The notes under the pieces were generated by a model. The model had not been told where the DNA came from, made no database searches, and worked only from the letters and a program-made list of their open reading frames with translations. Position numbers and translations under genes: made by a program. Below are positions 43,270 through 51,638 of a stretch of DNA of 64,000 nt, one piece after another (positions within the stretch are counted from its first letter, which is position 1; each line of letters starts with the position of its first letter). Source of the stretch: Indioceanicola sp046045995 (lineage in GTDB: Bacteria; Pseudomonadota; Alphaproteobacteria; Azospirillales; Azospirillaceae); contig JBJOKR010000001.1 of NCBI GenBank assembly GCA_046045995.1, positions 17,580 through 81,579 of the forward strand, in the 5' to 3' direction.

Positions 43270-43776
43270 TCAGTTATCCCAGTCGTCGACTTCCATCGTG
43301 CCGGTGATCAGGTGGTGCCAGGTGATCCGCCGATAGGCGATGCTCACAGCCTCCATATGCCCCATGAAGGACAGGGAAGGATCAAGGCAGTTCGGCATAT
43401 AAGTGCGCATGCCGGTGATGGTGCAGCGCTCGGCCTTGATCTCGTAATACTTCTCCTCGATGCCGGCCGGGCTGGTCCGCCACCACTCGATCTTCACCGT
43501 CCGCAATTCCTCCCCCTTCGCCAGCATGGCGTAAAGGTCGGGGGAGGTCTTGTCGAAGATCTTGTGGATGGTGAACCCACGGTGCACACGCCGGCCGACC
43601 GGCTGCCCGGTCTGCGGATCGCGCGGCAGGGCGATCTCGCACTCGAACTGCTGCACCTGGATGCGGTCGATCTGGCTCGCCTTGCTGAAGCGACCGACAC
43701 TGTCCTCGCTCATCGCACCGGTCGTGACCTCGCCCTTCTGGACGGCGATGATGCTCATATAGGCGGGTGACGGCAT
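43270..43776 (-). CDS. hcp: Hcp-family T6SS tube protein, copy 2
   Basis: A 168-residue Hcp-family tube protein at the head of the - unit. Typical features are SQIDRIQVQQFECEIALPRD, RVHRGFTIHKIFDKTSPDLYAMLAKGEEL, TVKIEWWRTSPAGIEEKYYEI and a C-terminal IAYRRITWHHLITG strand. A clean AAGGAG sits six bases before the ATG at 43776, the best ribosome site in the locus, consistent with high expression. It is probably the tube partner of the canonical TssB/TssC. Confidence 0.92.
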   Translation of the reverse strand: MPSPAYMSIIAVQKGEVTTGAMSEDSVGRFSKASQIDRIQVQQFECEIALPRDPQTGQPVGRRVHRGFTIHKIFDKTSPDLYAMLAKGEELRTVKIEWWRTSPAGIEEKYYEIKAERCTITGMRTYMPNCLDPSLSFMGHMEAVSIAYRRITWHHLITGTMEVDDWDN

Positions 43777-43891
43777 ATCATCTCCTTAAGTGGCGTGTGA
43801 CGGATAGATTCCTGAAAGCGATTAAGGGAGCTATAACCTCTTGCAAAGCCACTATTGCGTCAAGTATTTATATGTTCCAAGATTATTTCAG
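43777..43891. promoter_or_regulatory. Divergent leader between hcp copy 2 and the PAAR gene
   Basis: This short, visibly AT-richer stretch separates two divergent genes and must hold their promoters. A TTGACG hexamer and a TTATAG hexamer are present on the hcp strand but 21 bases apart, too wide for a standard sigma-70 pair, so no promoter is assigned. The AAGGAG ribosome site for hcp is at 43783-43788. Confidence 0.4.
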
Positions 43892-44194
43892 ATGGCATTA
43901 AAGAATATGGGACGACCCGCTGCGCGCAAGGGCGATTTCCATGTCTGTCCCCGCTGGACGGGAAAGGTTCCGCATGTGGGCGGGCCCATCCTGCAGGGAT
44001 CGCCCAAGACCCTGGTCAACAACCGCCCCGCCGCCCGGGTGGGGGACCTGGCCTTCTGCATCGGGCCGGTGGACCGGGTTGCCACCGGATCGTCCACCGT
44101 GCTGATCGACAACCGTCGCGCGGCCCGCTTCGGCGACCGCTCCGCCCATGGGGGCTGGATCGTCCAGGGGTCCGGCACGGTCATCATCGGGTAA
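43892..44194 (+). CDS. PAAR-domain T6SS spike-tip protein
   Basis: A 100-residue single-domain PAAR protein that caps VgrG to sharpen the needle. It has GRPAARKGDFHVCPRWTGKVPHVGGP, the GSPKTLVNNRPAARVGDLAFCIGP block with its metal-binding Cys/His residues, and the terminal GGWIVQGSGTVIIG repeat. No toxin extension follows. Its start is uncertain: ATG 43892 or ATG 43907, neither with a strong ribosome site; family members usually begin close to the second. It is the only + gene between the two - units. Confidence 0.9.
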   Translation: MALKNMGRPAARKGDFHVCPRWTGKVPHVGGPILQGSPKTLVNNRPAARVGDLAFCIGPVDRVATGSSTVLIDNRRAARFGDRSAHGGWIVQGSGTVIIG

Positions 44195-44231
44195 GCAGTC
44201 GATATTCCGCGATCCAGTCCCGCTATCCGCA

Positions 44232-45974
44232 TCAGCGCGCCGCCGAATAGACGCCGTGAATGGTAATCTGGTGCATACCCACCGCCAACGTTGCAGCCAG
44301 GGCTTCACCCAATTCCCGCGCCGCCGGACGGCCGGATAAGGATGCTACCGCCGCATGCAGGGCGGGCAACGGCAGTTCGCTGGCGATGACAATGAAGTGA
44401 TCGGCGCCGAAGGGCGCACCTACCTTCATCGGCACGTCGAAAGCCCGCTCCAGCGGAACGGCGATCGGGTCCTGGAAGCCGTTACCGGTCAGGGGATAGA
44501 CAAGATTCACCGTGCCGTCCGCAGCAAGATTCAGGACCGTCAGGTGCTGATACCGGCGTTCCCCCACCTGAAGGGAGACGATGTCGCCTTCATAATGGGT
44601 TCCATTGCCGGGGCTGAGGGTGACCGGCATGCCTTGGCCGATGGCCACAGCCCCTATGGCCCGGACCAGGCGCCATTTCTCCACCACGTTCTGCGCCCAG
44701 ACCGGATCCACGGCCCGCGCCGGCACCGTCTGGTCGGGGGCGGTGGCGACAACATCCCCCAAGGGGCTGATGAACTGTCCCCGAGCAGTGTCCAGGATCA
44801 GGTCCGGCTTCCGGTCCGCCGCCGGTACAACCCCGGAAAGGGAAGCGGTCGGATCCTGCATGCCCGGTGCCATGATCACCTGCAACAGGAAGGGCGCCCC
44901 GCCCTGGGCCGTCGCCGCAGTCGGGGGACGCGGCACCGCCCCGGCGTTGAGAGGCCCGCCGGACATGGATCCCAGGGCCGTCGCCGCAGATGTGATCGCA
45001 CCGGCCAGGGATTGAGCGAGCGGTGGAGGGGAGACCGGCGCCGGGAACACCGCCTGCTGGATGCCGCGGCGGCCGCTGATGGCGGGTGTCTGCTGGCCCT
45101 CCACCTTGAGACGGACCGTATCGGTGACAAATCGGACAAGTTCCTGCTCGGAGGTGAGACCATCACGGTCGGCATCCGCCTGACCTTCGATCGCCCGGGC
45201 CACCGACCAGCTCAAGGCACCGCGGGCATCCCCGCCGATCGTAACCTCCGGCACCTGCAGATGGTCGTCCACGGCCGCCAGAAGGATCAGGTGCTCGGTA
45301 TCATAGGCTTCCGTCCTGCCATCCAGGGGCACGATGGGGGTCAGGGTATCGGTCTGCATCCTGGCCGCGGCCGCGACCCGCGTCTTGCGTTTGCCCGCCC
45401 GGCGATCGAAGACCCTGGTAACTGTTCCGGAATGGCAGGAATCGGCAACCATGACGACCGTCAGATGACGGCTTTCGAAGATCAGTTGGCTGATCTCGTC
45501 ATCGACGATCCGCTGCGCCGTCGACTGACCATCGAAGTCGAAACCGTGCATGACGAACATCTCGTCCATACCGTCGGCTTCACTGCCAGGAACTTTCTCC
45601 TTCAGTTGGATGCCGTGGCCAGCGAAGCTGACCACCAGCACATCACCGGGGGCCGCCTTGGCCGCAAGACGGCGCCAGTTATCCATCATCGCCTCTCGGG
45701 TGGCGGCACCATCGACCAGCAGAACGACCTCGGCAGCACCGGCCTGTTCCAGGGCGCGGCCGATATCCCGGGCGTCGTTGACGGCCCCGTCCAAGGGGCC
45801 GATATGCGGCAGATAATCATTTATGCCGACGGCAAGGCCCCAAAGCCGCGGTCCCTGGGGCTGGGTCGGCCGCGCCGCCCAGGCTGATGAAATCAGGGCC
45901 CAGGAGAGAAATAATCCAAGGACACCACAGATGAGACGCCGGGCGGGCAATCTAATGGGTCGGGACTGGCTCAT
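44232..45974 (-). CDS. Exported caspase-like protein with EF-hand loop and DUF4384-like C-terminus
   Basis: A 580-residue protein with a signal peptide (LICGVLGLFLSWALISSAWA). The caspase-fold domain starts at LWGLAVGINDYLPHIGPLDGAVNDA, with catalytic His120 in SFAGHG and Cys180 in VADSCHSG, both intact. A textbook EF-hand loop, DADRDGLTSEQE, follows near residue 265, suggesting calcium control. After a Pro/Ala-rich linker a C-terminal DUF4384-like domain appears (YEGDIVSLQV, LTVLNLAADGTVNLVYPLTG, DHFIVIASELPLP), similar to the periplasmic end of TssL. Its start overlaps the clpV stop by four bases. It may cleave or sense a T6SS or envelope component in the periplasm, but no substrate is known. 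Confidence 0.82.
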   Translation of the reverse strand: MSQSRPIRLPARRLICGVLGLFLSWALISSAWAARPTQPQGPRLWGLAVGINDYLPHIGPLDGAVNDARDIGRALEQAGAAEVVLLVDGAATREAMMDNWRRLAAKAAPGDVLVVSFAGHGIQLKEKVPGSEADGMDEMFVMHGFDFDGQSTAQRIVDDEISQLIFESRHLTVVMVADSCHSGTVTRVFDRRAGKRKTRVAAAARMQTDTLTPIVPLDGRTEAYDTEHLILLAAVDDHLQVPEVTIGGDARGALSWSVARAIEGQADADRDGLTSEQELVRFVTDTVRLKVEGQQTPAISGRRGIQQAVFPAPVSPPPLAQSLAGAITSAATALGSMSGGPLNAGAVPRPPTAATAQGGAPFLLQVIMAPGMQDPTASLSGVVPAADRKPDLILDTARGQFISPLGDVVATAPDQTVPARAVDPVWAQNVVEKWRLVRAIGAVAIGQGMPVTLSPGNGTHYEGDIVSLQVGERRYQHLTVLNLAADGTVNLVYPLTGNGFQDPIAVPLERAFDVPMKVGAPFGADHFIVIASELPLPALHAAVASLSGRPAARELGEALAATLAVGMHQITIHGVYSAAR

Positions 45975-48610
45975 CCTTCACCATCCAGCATCAGTGCGAA
46001 GTCACCGTCCGCCGCCAGGTCGATCCGCAGCCGGCCGACGGGCTGGGCGGCGCACAGACGGTCAAGGATGGCAGCGGAGATGCGGGGCAGCAGAGTACGG
46101 TTGACGATGTGATCGATGTTCCGGGCACCCGCATCCACCTCCGTACACCGGTCGGAGATCGCGCCCACAACGGCGTCGGTATAGTGGAAGCGAATGCGCT
46201 GGCCGTCCTGCAGGCGGCGACCGACACGGTCCAGCTTCAGCCGGACGATGGACTCCAACGCCTCTCCCTTCAGCGGGAAGAACGGGACAACCTGCATCCG
46301 GGCAAGCAGGGCCGGTTTGAAATGGCGGGTCAGGGCGGGCCGAATGGCCTCCGCCAGGGCGGCGGCGGTGGGCCGGGGGTCGCTCAGCCCAAGGCTGGTG
46401 ACAATGTCCGTCGCGAGGTTGGATGTCAGGAAGATGACGGTGTTCCGGAAGTCGATGACCCGCCCCTCTCCATCGGACAAGGTTCCCTTGTCGAAGACCT
46501 GGTAGAACAGGTTCAGGACCTCCAGATCGGCCTTTTCCACCTCATCAAGCAGCACGACGGAATAGGGGCGCTGTCGCACCGCCTCGGTCAATACCCCGCC
46601 CTCGCCGAATCCGACATAGCCCGGGGGGGAGCCGACCAGTCGAGAAATCGTGTGCTTCTCCTGGAACTCCGACATGTTGATGGAGATCAGGAACCGCTCG
46701 CCGCCGAACAGGAGATCGGCCACCGTGGTCGCCATCTCCGTCTTGCCGACGCCGGAACTGCCCACCAGCAGGAACACACCCATGGGGGCGGACGGATTGC
46801 CGAGACCGACCTTGGCGGCACGGATCCCTTCATCAATGACGTTGATCGCCTCATCCTGGCCTTTGATCCGGGCCCTCAGATTATCGGCCAGCCTTGCCAC
46901 CCCCGCCATTTCGTCGCGGAGCAATCGACCGGCGGGAATTCCGGTCCAGTCACCGATGACTTGACCCACGACATCCGGACCCACATCGGGGAAGACCAGG
47001 GAACCCGTGTCAACCCCGGTACCCCGGGTCGCGTCAAGGGCCAGAACAGCCTGCTGTACCGCACCTGTCAGATCCTCGACCGCCGCCCGGTCCCCTGCCT
47101 CCCCCGCCGCCTGCAGGCGCCGCCGGAGGTGGACCAGGTTGTCCACCCCTGCCCGCTCCGCCTCCCACCTGGTGGTCAGTGCCGCAATCTCTTCCCCAAG
47201 GGCGGTCAGGCGGTCTGCGATGGCGGCCAGGCGCTCGGTCGGATCGGCCAGGCCGGCGGAGCGGTCCCGGATCAGGGCATCACGTTCCCGGACCAGTTCC
47301 GCCCCCTCACGTTCCCGCTGCTCCAGCGCCGAAGGCTTGGTGGACTGGGATAGACGGACCCGGGCGCAGGCCGTATCCAGCACGTCCACCGCCTTGTCTG
47401 GCAGTTGGCGGCCGCTGATATAGCGGGCGGACATCCGGGCCGCAGCGACAATGGCTTCATCCCGGATATAGACTCCATGCGCTGTTTCATAGGCGTCCCG
47501 CAGACCCCGGATGATGGTGACCGCATCATCGGGAGACGGTTCATCCAGCTTCACCAGTTGGAACCGGCGCGCCAAGGCCGGGTCCTTTTCAAAATACTTC
47601 TTGTATTCCGACCACGTGGTGGCGGCGATGGTCCGCAGTTCGCCGCGGGCAAGGGCAGGTTTCAACAGGTTCGCCGCGTCCGCGGTCCCCGCCTGACCAC
47701 CCGCCCCGATCAGGGTGTGCGCTTCGTCGATGAACAGGACGATGGGGCGTGCGCTTGCCTTGATCTCCTCGATCACCTGTTTCAGCCTGTTCTCGAACTC
47801 ACCCTTCACGCTGGCCCCGGCCTGCAGCAGGCCCAGATCGAGCGCGAGAAGATCGGCGGTGCGGAGAAACTCGGGCACATCTCCCTGCACCATCCGCAGT
47901 GCCAGTCCTTCGACAACGGCTGTCTTTCCCACACCGGCATCACCGACAGCGATGGGGTTGTTTTTCCGCCGCCGACCAAGGATGTCGACGATCTGACGGA
48001 TCTCCCGATCGCGCGCAAAGACGGGGTCGATCTTCCCTTCCCGGGCGCGGGCGGTGAAGTTCACGGTGAACCGTGCCAAGGCCCCGCCCGCCTGGGTCCC
48101 ACCCCCGGCGCTGGGCCCCCCCGCCGCCGTCCCGCCCGCCTGGGCAGGTTCCTCAACCGATGCGGCGATGATGCCGGGCAAGGTCGCCCGCAGCGCCTCA
48201 TACCGTGTGTCCAGCAGGGTCGCCAGCGGATCGCCGTACCGGTTCCCCGCCAGATAGGCGGCAAGTACTGCCCCGGATCGGATGTCGCCGCCCCCCAGGT
48301 CGACGGATGCGATGAGCCAGGCGTTGCGGGCCAGATCGACCAGGGACGGGGCAAGCACCGGGCGTCCGCTGTTCCCGCTGGCAAGCGCATCCAGGGAGGT
48401 GCGCAATGCCCGAAGGACCCGGTCGAGGGGAATGCCGAGGTGACGGAGGATATGCTGCACATCCCCGCCCACCTCATCGGCCAGGGCTGCCAGGAAATGG
48501 TCGACCGTTACCTCATGGTGGGACCGGGTCACCGCTGAACCGACAGCGGTTTCCAAGGCTCGTCGGCAGAGTGGGTTCAGTTTCGCCAGCAACGACCGCA
48601 GTTCGACCAT
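45971..48610 (-). CDS. clpV: T6SS sheath-recycling ATPase ClpV (TssH)
   Basis: An 879-residue AAA+ unfoldase that disassembles contracted sheaths. It has the N-terminal Clp repeat region (LLAKLNPLCRRALETAVGSAVTRSHHEVTVDHFL in part), first Walker A VGDAGVGKTAVVEG with LLALDLGLLQAGASVKGEFENRL, the ALEQREREGAELVRERDAL middle domain and second Walker A LLVGSSGVGKTEMATT, followed by SEFQEKHTISRLVGSPPGYVG. Length is normal. It is the first gene of its own - unit with the caspase gene. It may serve one or both sheath types. Confidence 0.97.
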   Translation of the reverse strand: MVELRSLLAKLNPLCRRALETAVGSAVTRSHHEVTVDHFLAALADEVGGDVQHILRHLGIPLDRVLRALRTSLDALASGNSGRPVLAPSLVDLARNAWLIASVDLGGGDIRSGAVLAAYLAGNRYGDPLATLLDTRYEALRATLPGIIAASVEEPAQAGGTAAGGPSAGGGTQAGGALARFTVNFTARAREGKIDPVFARDREIRQIVDILGRRRKNNPIAVGDAGVGKTAVVEGLALRMVQGDVPEFLRTADLLALDLGLLQAGASVKGEFENRLKQVIEEIKASARPIVLFIDEAHTLIGAGGQAGTADAANLLKPALARGELRTIAATTWSEYKKYFEKDPALARRFQLVKLDEPSPDDAVTIIRGLRDAYETAHGVYIRDEAIVAAARMSARYISGRQLPDKAVDVLDTACARVRLSQSTKPSALEQREREGAELVRERDALIRDRSAGLADPTERLAAIADRLTALGEEIAALTTRWEAERAGVDNLVHLRRRLQAAGEAGDRAAVEDLTGAVQQAVLALDATRGTGVDTGSLVFPDVGPDVVGQVIGDWTGIPAGRLLRDEMAGVARLADNLRARIKGQDEAINVIDEGIRAAKVGLGNPSAPMGVFLLVGSSGVGKTEMATTVADLLFGGERFLISINMSEFQEKHTISRLVGSPPGYVGFGEGGVLTEAVRQRPYSVVLLDEVEKADLEVLNLFYQVFDKGTLSDGEGRVIDFRNTVIFLTSNLATDIVTSLGLSDPRPTAAALAEAIRPALTRHFKPALLARMQVVPFFPLKGEALESIVRLKLDRVGRRLQDGQRIRFHYTDAVVGAISDRCTEVDAGARNIDHIVNRTLLPRISAAILDRLCAAQPVGRLRIDLAADGDFALMLDGEG

Positions 48611-48784
48611 GCCGCCCCCCTACAATCCCCATAAACTTGCAGGCATTGGGAATTGGAAACCATCGAAACCAGTGACAAGTCATATAGCCAATCGGGCCTA
48701 GGGACGGCAAGGGCGGGATCGCTGGCGCCGGGGCTTGGCACCGATCTTTCTTCAACGCTTCGTGGCTGACGCGTCCGTCAGTTA

Positions 48785-48943
48785 ATGGAAGGCCAAGCCA
48801 CGACAAGGCCGACCACGGAAAGTGCAGGACGGCGACCTGCTGGATGCGACGATGGGGATTGTCACCACGAAGGGATTTCGCCCACCCGCATGGAGGACAT
48901 TGCCGAACGGGCGGGTGTGTCCAAGAGGACCCTATTGTAAAGG
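48785..48943 (+). pseudogene. TetR-family regulator remnant, frameshifted and truncated
   Basis: Pieces of a TetR N-terminal DNA-binding domain occur in three frames. In one frame GRPRKVQDGDLLDATMGIV is followed by TTKGF; after a one-base loss (a single T missing near 48877) the next frame reads PTRMEDIAERAGVSKRTLL, the classic helix-turn-helix. Another single-base shift separates a plausible ATG at 48785 from GRPRK. The reading then stops and the rest of the gene is missing where the inverted-repeat element and IS sequence begin. It is clearly non-functional. Confidence 0.75.
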
Positions 48944-48951
48944 CCGAATGA

Positions 48952-49063
48952 ATTTTGGCTCTCCCGCACTGCCTGTCGGGGGCTGCGGCGATGTTCCTGT
49001 TATGTACTTATCCACGCCCCGCGATTCCATATCCCTCCACACAAAGTGCGGGAGAGCCAAAAT
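48952..49063. repeat. 112-bp element with 19-bp perfect terminal inverted repeats
   Basis: ATTTTGGCTCTCCCGCACT at 48952-48970 is repeated in inverse orientation at 49045-49063, with 74 bases between. The interior codes for nothing recognisable. The GGCTCT start of the arms resembles ends of ISL3-type insertion sequences, so this may be a miniature derivative or an internally deleted element. It interrupts the transposase remnant to its right. No clear target duplication is seen. Confidence 0.75.
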
Positions 49064-49550
49064 CCATCCGGCACTGACACCTATACCTGCATTTCGCATC
49101 CAAGGTGGCGATGTGGCGCTTGCGGCCGTTCACCTTCTTGCCCGCATCAAAGCCACGCGCCGCTGCCGCAGGGGCCTTGACCGACTGGCTGTCGATCACG
49201 CCGGCGGTGGGGCTCGCCTCCCGACCGGCGCGCTCTCGGTCGATCATCAGGGCCACATCGTGGATGGTGCGGAACAGCAGGCGGCGCACGAACACGCGGA
49301 ACCACCAGTAGACCGTCTGCCAAGGCGGAAAGTCCTTCGGCAGCATCCGCCATCCCCCGCCAGAGCGAGCCATGTAGCGGATCGCGTTCAGGACCTCGCG
49401 CAGGTGCACATCCCGCTTGCGACCGGTCTTGCCCGGTGGCGGCAACAGCGGCGCGATCCGGGACCATTCCTCATCGGTCAGGTCCGTCGGGTAGCGCTTC
49501 GTCTTCTTCTCGATCTCGGCCATCCGGCCACGGTTAGCTCGGGTCCACAT
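49008..49550 (-). pseudogene. IS5-family transposase, C-terminally truncated
   Basis: The first ~140 residues match IS5-type transposase: RYPTDLTDEEWSRIAPLLPPP, RKRDVHLREVLNAIRYMARSGGGWRMLPKDFPPW, VYWWFRVFVRR and the DSQSVKAP motif with one catalytic aspartate, followed by GKKVNGRKRHIAT. Normal proteins continue for another ~110 residues containing the remaining D and E of the DDE triad. Here the frame diverges after HIAT and its last ~18 residues (MDFGSPALCVEGYGIAGRG) come from the 112-bp element. It cannot be an active transposase. Confidence 0.85.
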
Positions 49551-49608
49551 CCCGAGCTTGAATCACGCCGCCAAACCGGCTTCAAGCCTTTTCAAACGGA
49601 CTCTGAGA
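49064..49608 (-). mobile_element. IS5-family insertion sequence remnant
   Basis: The remnant is defined by the transposase reading frame within it and by a GAGTCCGTTTGAAAAGGC-like terminus near 49590-49608 on the - strand, which looks like an IS5-group left end. The other end is lost: transposase similarity stops soon after 49110 and the 112-bp inverted-repeat element takes over. The exact limits are uncertain. Confidence 0.6.
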
Positions 49609-49609
49609 A

Positions 49610-49760
49610 ACTAGAAGAATGAATATAAGATTTATATGATAACATAAAAAATGATTCAAACACTGGATTGGACGAGGAGCAATCTTTACAACCGCATGTA
49701 TAGCATGAAAAATCATATAATGGCAAACATAAATTGAAAACAAAGATCATAACATGGCAA
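49610..49760. other. AT-rich non-coding stretch
   Basis: About 150 bases of A/T-dominated sequence that differ sharply from the rest of the window, between the IS end and the LprI-like gene. No reading frame or RNA gene is recognised. It is probably foreign DNA left by insertion events, or a regulatory region of a lost gene. Confidence 0.6.
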
Positions 49761-49773
49761 TATCAGCTTTTGA

Positions 49774-50151
49774 TCATTTCCCCATCCCCCCCACCTTCTC
49801 CCTCCGCTCCTTCGTCTCGTCCGCCAGGCACCCGTTCAGCACTGCCGGGTACAGGGTCCCGCCTTCCACCTCTGCCGCTTCGGCCTTGCAGTGGCTGTCG
49901 CGGTATCTGATCCAGTCGCGCTGGGCCTGTTTCAGCTTTTCCTGGCGGGCGGGGTCCAGCTTGGCGATGACCTCCTGATAGGTCTGGTTCAGCAGTGTGT
50001 CTTCGCGGGTATAGGCATCGGCGGCGCATTGGTTCATGGCGGCCTGGGTCGCGGCGTTGTCGCAGTCATCCGCCAGGGCCGGCGATGCGGGCAGGAAAAG
50101 GCCGAGAAGGCCGACCAGTACACGCGCCGTCAGGGCTGCCGGGGCACCCAT
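49774..50151 (-). CDS. Small exported LprI/DUF1311-family protein
   Basis: A 125-residue protein with a signal peptide (VLVGLLGLFLPASPALA) and a mature domain of the lysozyme-inhibitor LprI N-terminal (DUF1311) type: DCDNAATQAAMNQCAADAYTREDTLLNQTYQEV and WIRYRDSHCKAEAAEVEGGTLYPAVLNGCLADETKERRE (in pieces), with four conserved cysteines. It should be periplasmic. Some family members inhibit lysozyme, but most are untested. ATG 50151 has a good GGAGG site; the longer frame to 50244 has no signal sequence at its start. Confidence 0.85.
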   Translation of the reverse strand: MGAPAALTARVLVGLLGLFLPASPALADDCDNAATQAAMNQCAADAYTREDTLLNQTYQEVIAKLDPARQEKLKQAQRDWIRYRDSHCKAEAAEVEGGTLYPAVLNGCLADETKERREKVGGMGK

Positions 50152-50369
50152 GGCATCCTCCGCATCAGCAAAAGCCAACTGCCAGCATACGCCGCCGCGG
50201 GTCCATGGGCAAACCCCGTCGGGGGTGTGCACGCCCGGCCCCACAACTTAGCCCCCACACCTTTGTCATTACACCTTACGTAGATGTAGGTCAGCTGACG
50301 AAATCCCGTTCCCGTTGGGGCCCGCCTACCCTATCCTGCCCCGGTTCCCATCCGCGCAGGAGTGCCGCC
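50152..50369. promoter_or_regulatory. Leader region with 10-bp palindrome before the lectin-like gene
   Basis: This 218-base divergent gap serves the LprI-like gene and the lectin-like gene. It holds a perfect palindrome GTCAGCTGAC at 50290-50299 within a locally AT-richer stretch (50255-50300), which could be an operator. CAGGAG at 50357-50362 is the ribosome site for the GTG at 50370. No confident promoter hexamers were found. Confidence 0.35.
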
Positions 50370-50879
50370 GTGATCCCCTTTGCCCCCGGTATCCCATTCC
50401 AGTTCCTGTGGAATGACGGGCGGGTCGTCATGTCGCGGGAGGCACCGGTGGCGGGGGCCAATGTCCTGCTGAGCAAATAGCCGCCCCGGCCCAATGTGGG
50501 CTTGAATGTCTGGGTGCAGAAGCGGCCGGGCGGGCGGATCTATCTGGTGGATACGGGGGGCCACGCCACCAATTTCTGCCTGGATGTGACCCTGCCCGGA
50601 CAGCAGGAGGCGGACGGTGTCTTCCACAACGCCAATGGCTGCCTGGTCTACCTGAACACGGATATCCCCCAGCGGCAGACCCAGTTGTGGCAGATCGATC
50701 CCCATGGGGACGGGACCTATATCCTGCGCAACACGGGCCTGAGCCTGTCCATCCAGTATGGCCTCGGCGCGGGCCCCTATGTGTTGGATTCCGGCGGCAA
50801 CAACAAGCAGGGCGGATCGGCGAAGGTCTGGCAGCTGCAACAGGGCAATCGCAACCAATACTGGACATTGCAGACCTGA
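50370..50879 (+). pseudogene. Lectin-like protein interrupted by an in-frame TAG
   Basis: From GTG 50370, behind CAGGAG at the right spacing, the frame reads IPFAPGIPFQFLWNDGRVVMSREAP and continues to LLSK, meets TAG at 50478-50480, then continues in the same frame for 133 residues (GLNVWVQKRPGGRIYLVDTG; CLDVTLPGQQEADG; LWQIDPHGDGTYILRNTG; VWQLQQGNRNQYWTL). The second half resembles ricin-type beta-trefoil sugar-binding repeats with their Q-W motifs. One C-to-T change of a CAG codon would explain the stop. Either it is a recent nonsense mutation or the stop is read through. The final stop overlaps the next start (ATGA). Confidence 0.65.
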
Positions 50880-51638
50880 TGGCAGACCTGATGCCGGCGC
50901 TCGCGGCCTTCCCACCCCCGGTCGAGGACAACCTGCGCATCCTGGAGCAGGAGCTGGACTGGTTCGGCGCCTGGCTGCGGGCGCAGCTGGAAAGCTATCT
51001 GTCCGCGGAGCCGGACGCGGATGTGATCCGGTCCCTGCCGCCGCCCGATCTTGCCCCCGACGGATCGGCCCTGGGGCGGCTGGTGCATGACTGGGTCCTG
51101 GGCCTGGCGGAACGGATCGCCATCGCCCTGACGCTGGCACCCCATCTGAGGCCGGACCTGCTGGACATGCTGCTGCTGACCAGCAGCCAGACCGGCCGGG
51201 TGATCACGGAATTCGGCGGCGTGACGGAGGGGAACCACCGCGGCTTCCTGCCCAGCGGGCAGACCCTGGCCTTCCTGCTGTCCGCCTGCCACCGCCCGGA
51301 CCGGCGGGACTTCCACCGCCTGATGCGCGAACAGGTGCTGTGGCTGGAGGGGGAGAATGACCGCCTGCCCCGGATCGCCAACCCGCTGCGCCTGTCCGAG
51401 GCCTGGCTGCACTACTTGGTCACCGGTGAACCGGCCCGGCCGGAAACGGAGCAGGATTTCCCCGCCCGCCCCATCACCTGCGCCCAGGCCTGGGGCGATC
51501 TGATCCTGGATCCCCAGTCGATGGCCCAGTTGAACGAAATCCGCCCGTGGTTGCGCCACGGGGCGGAGGTGATGAGCACCTATCGCCTGGCGGGCAAGGT
51601 GAAGCCCGGGTACCGCGCCCTGTTCTTTGGCCCGCCCA
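50879..51638 (+). pseudogene. N-terminal part of an eCIS-type AAA ATPase, cut at the Walker A motif
   Basis: The frame starts at ATG 50879, overlapping the preceding stop, and encodes ~253 residues typical of AAA ATPases associated with extracellular contractile injection systems (eCIS, Afp15/Pvc15-like): LAERIAIALTLAPHLRPDLLDMLLL, TGRVITEFGGV..GNHRGFLPSGQT, EAWLHYLVTGE, and EIRPWLRHGAEVMSTYRLAG then KPGYRALFFGPP. In intact proteins FFGPP is followed at once by GTGKT and the whole ATP-binding domain. Here the frame runs into unrelated codons and ends at 51829, so the catalytic half has been deleted. Confidence 0.7.

Noticed and set aside
43800..43880. Sigma-54 promoter before hcp copy 2
   Set aside because: A TGGC...TTGC-like string is present but spacing does not fit the -24/-12 consensus.
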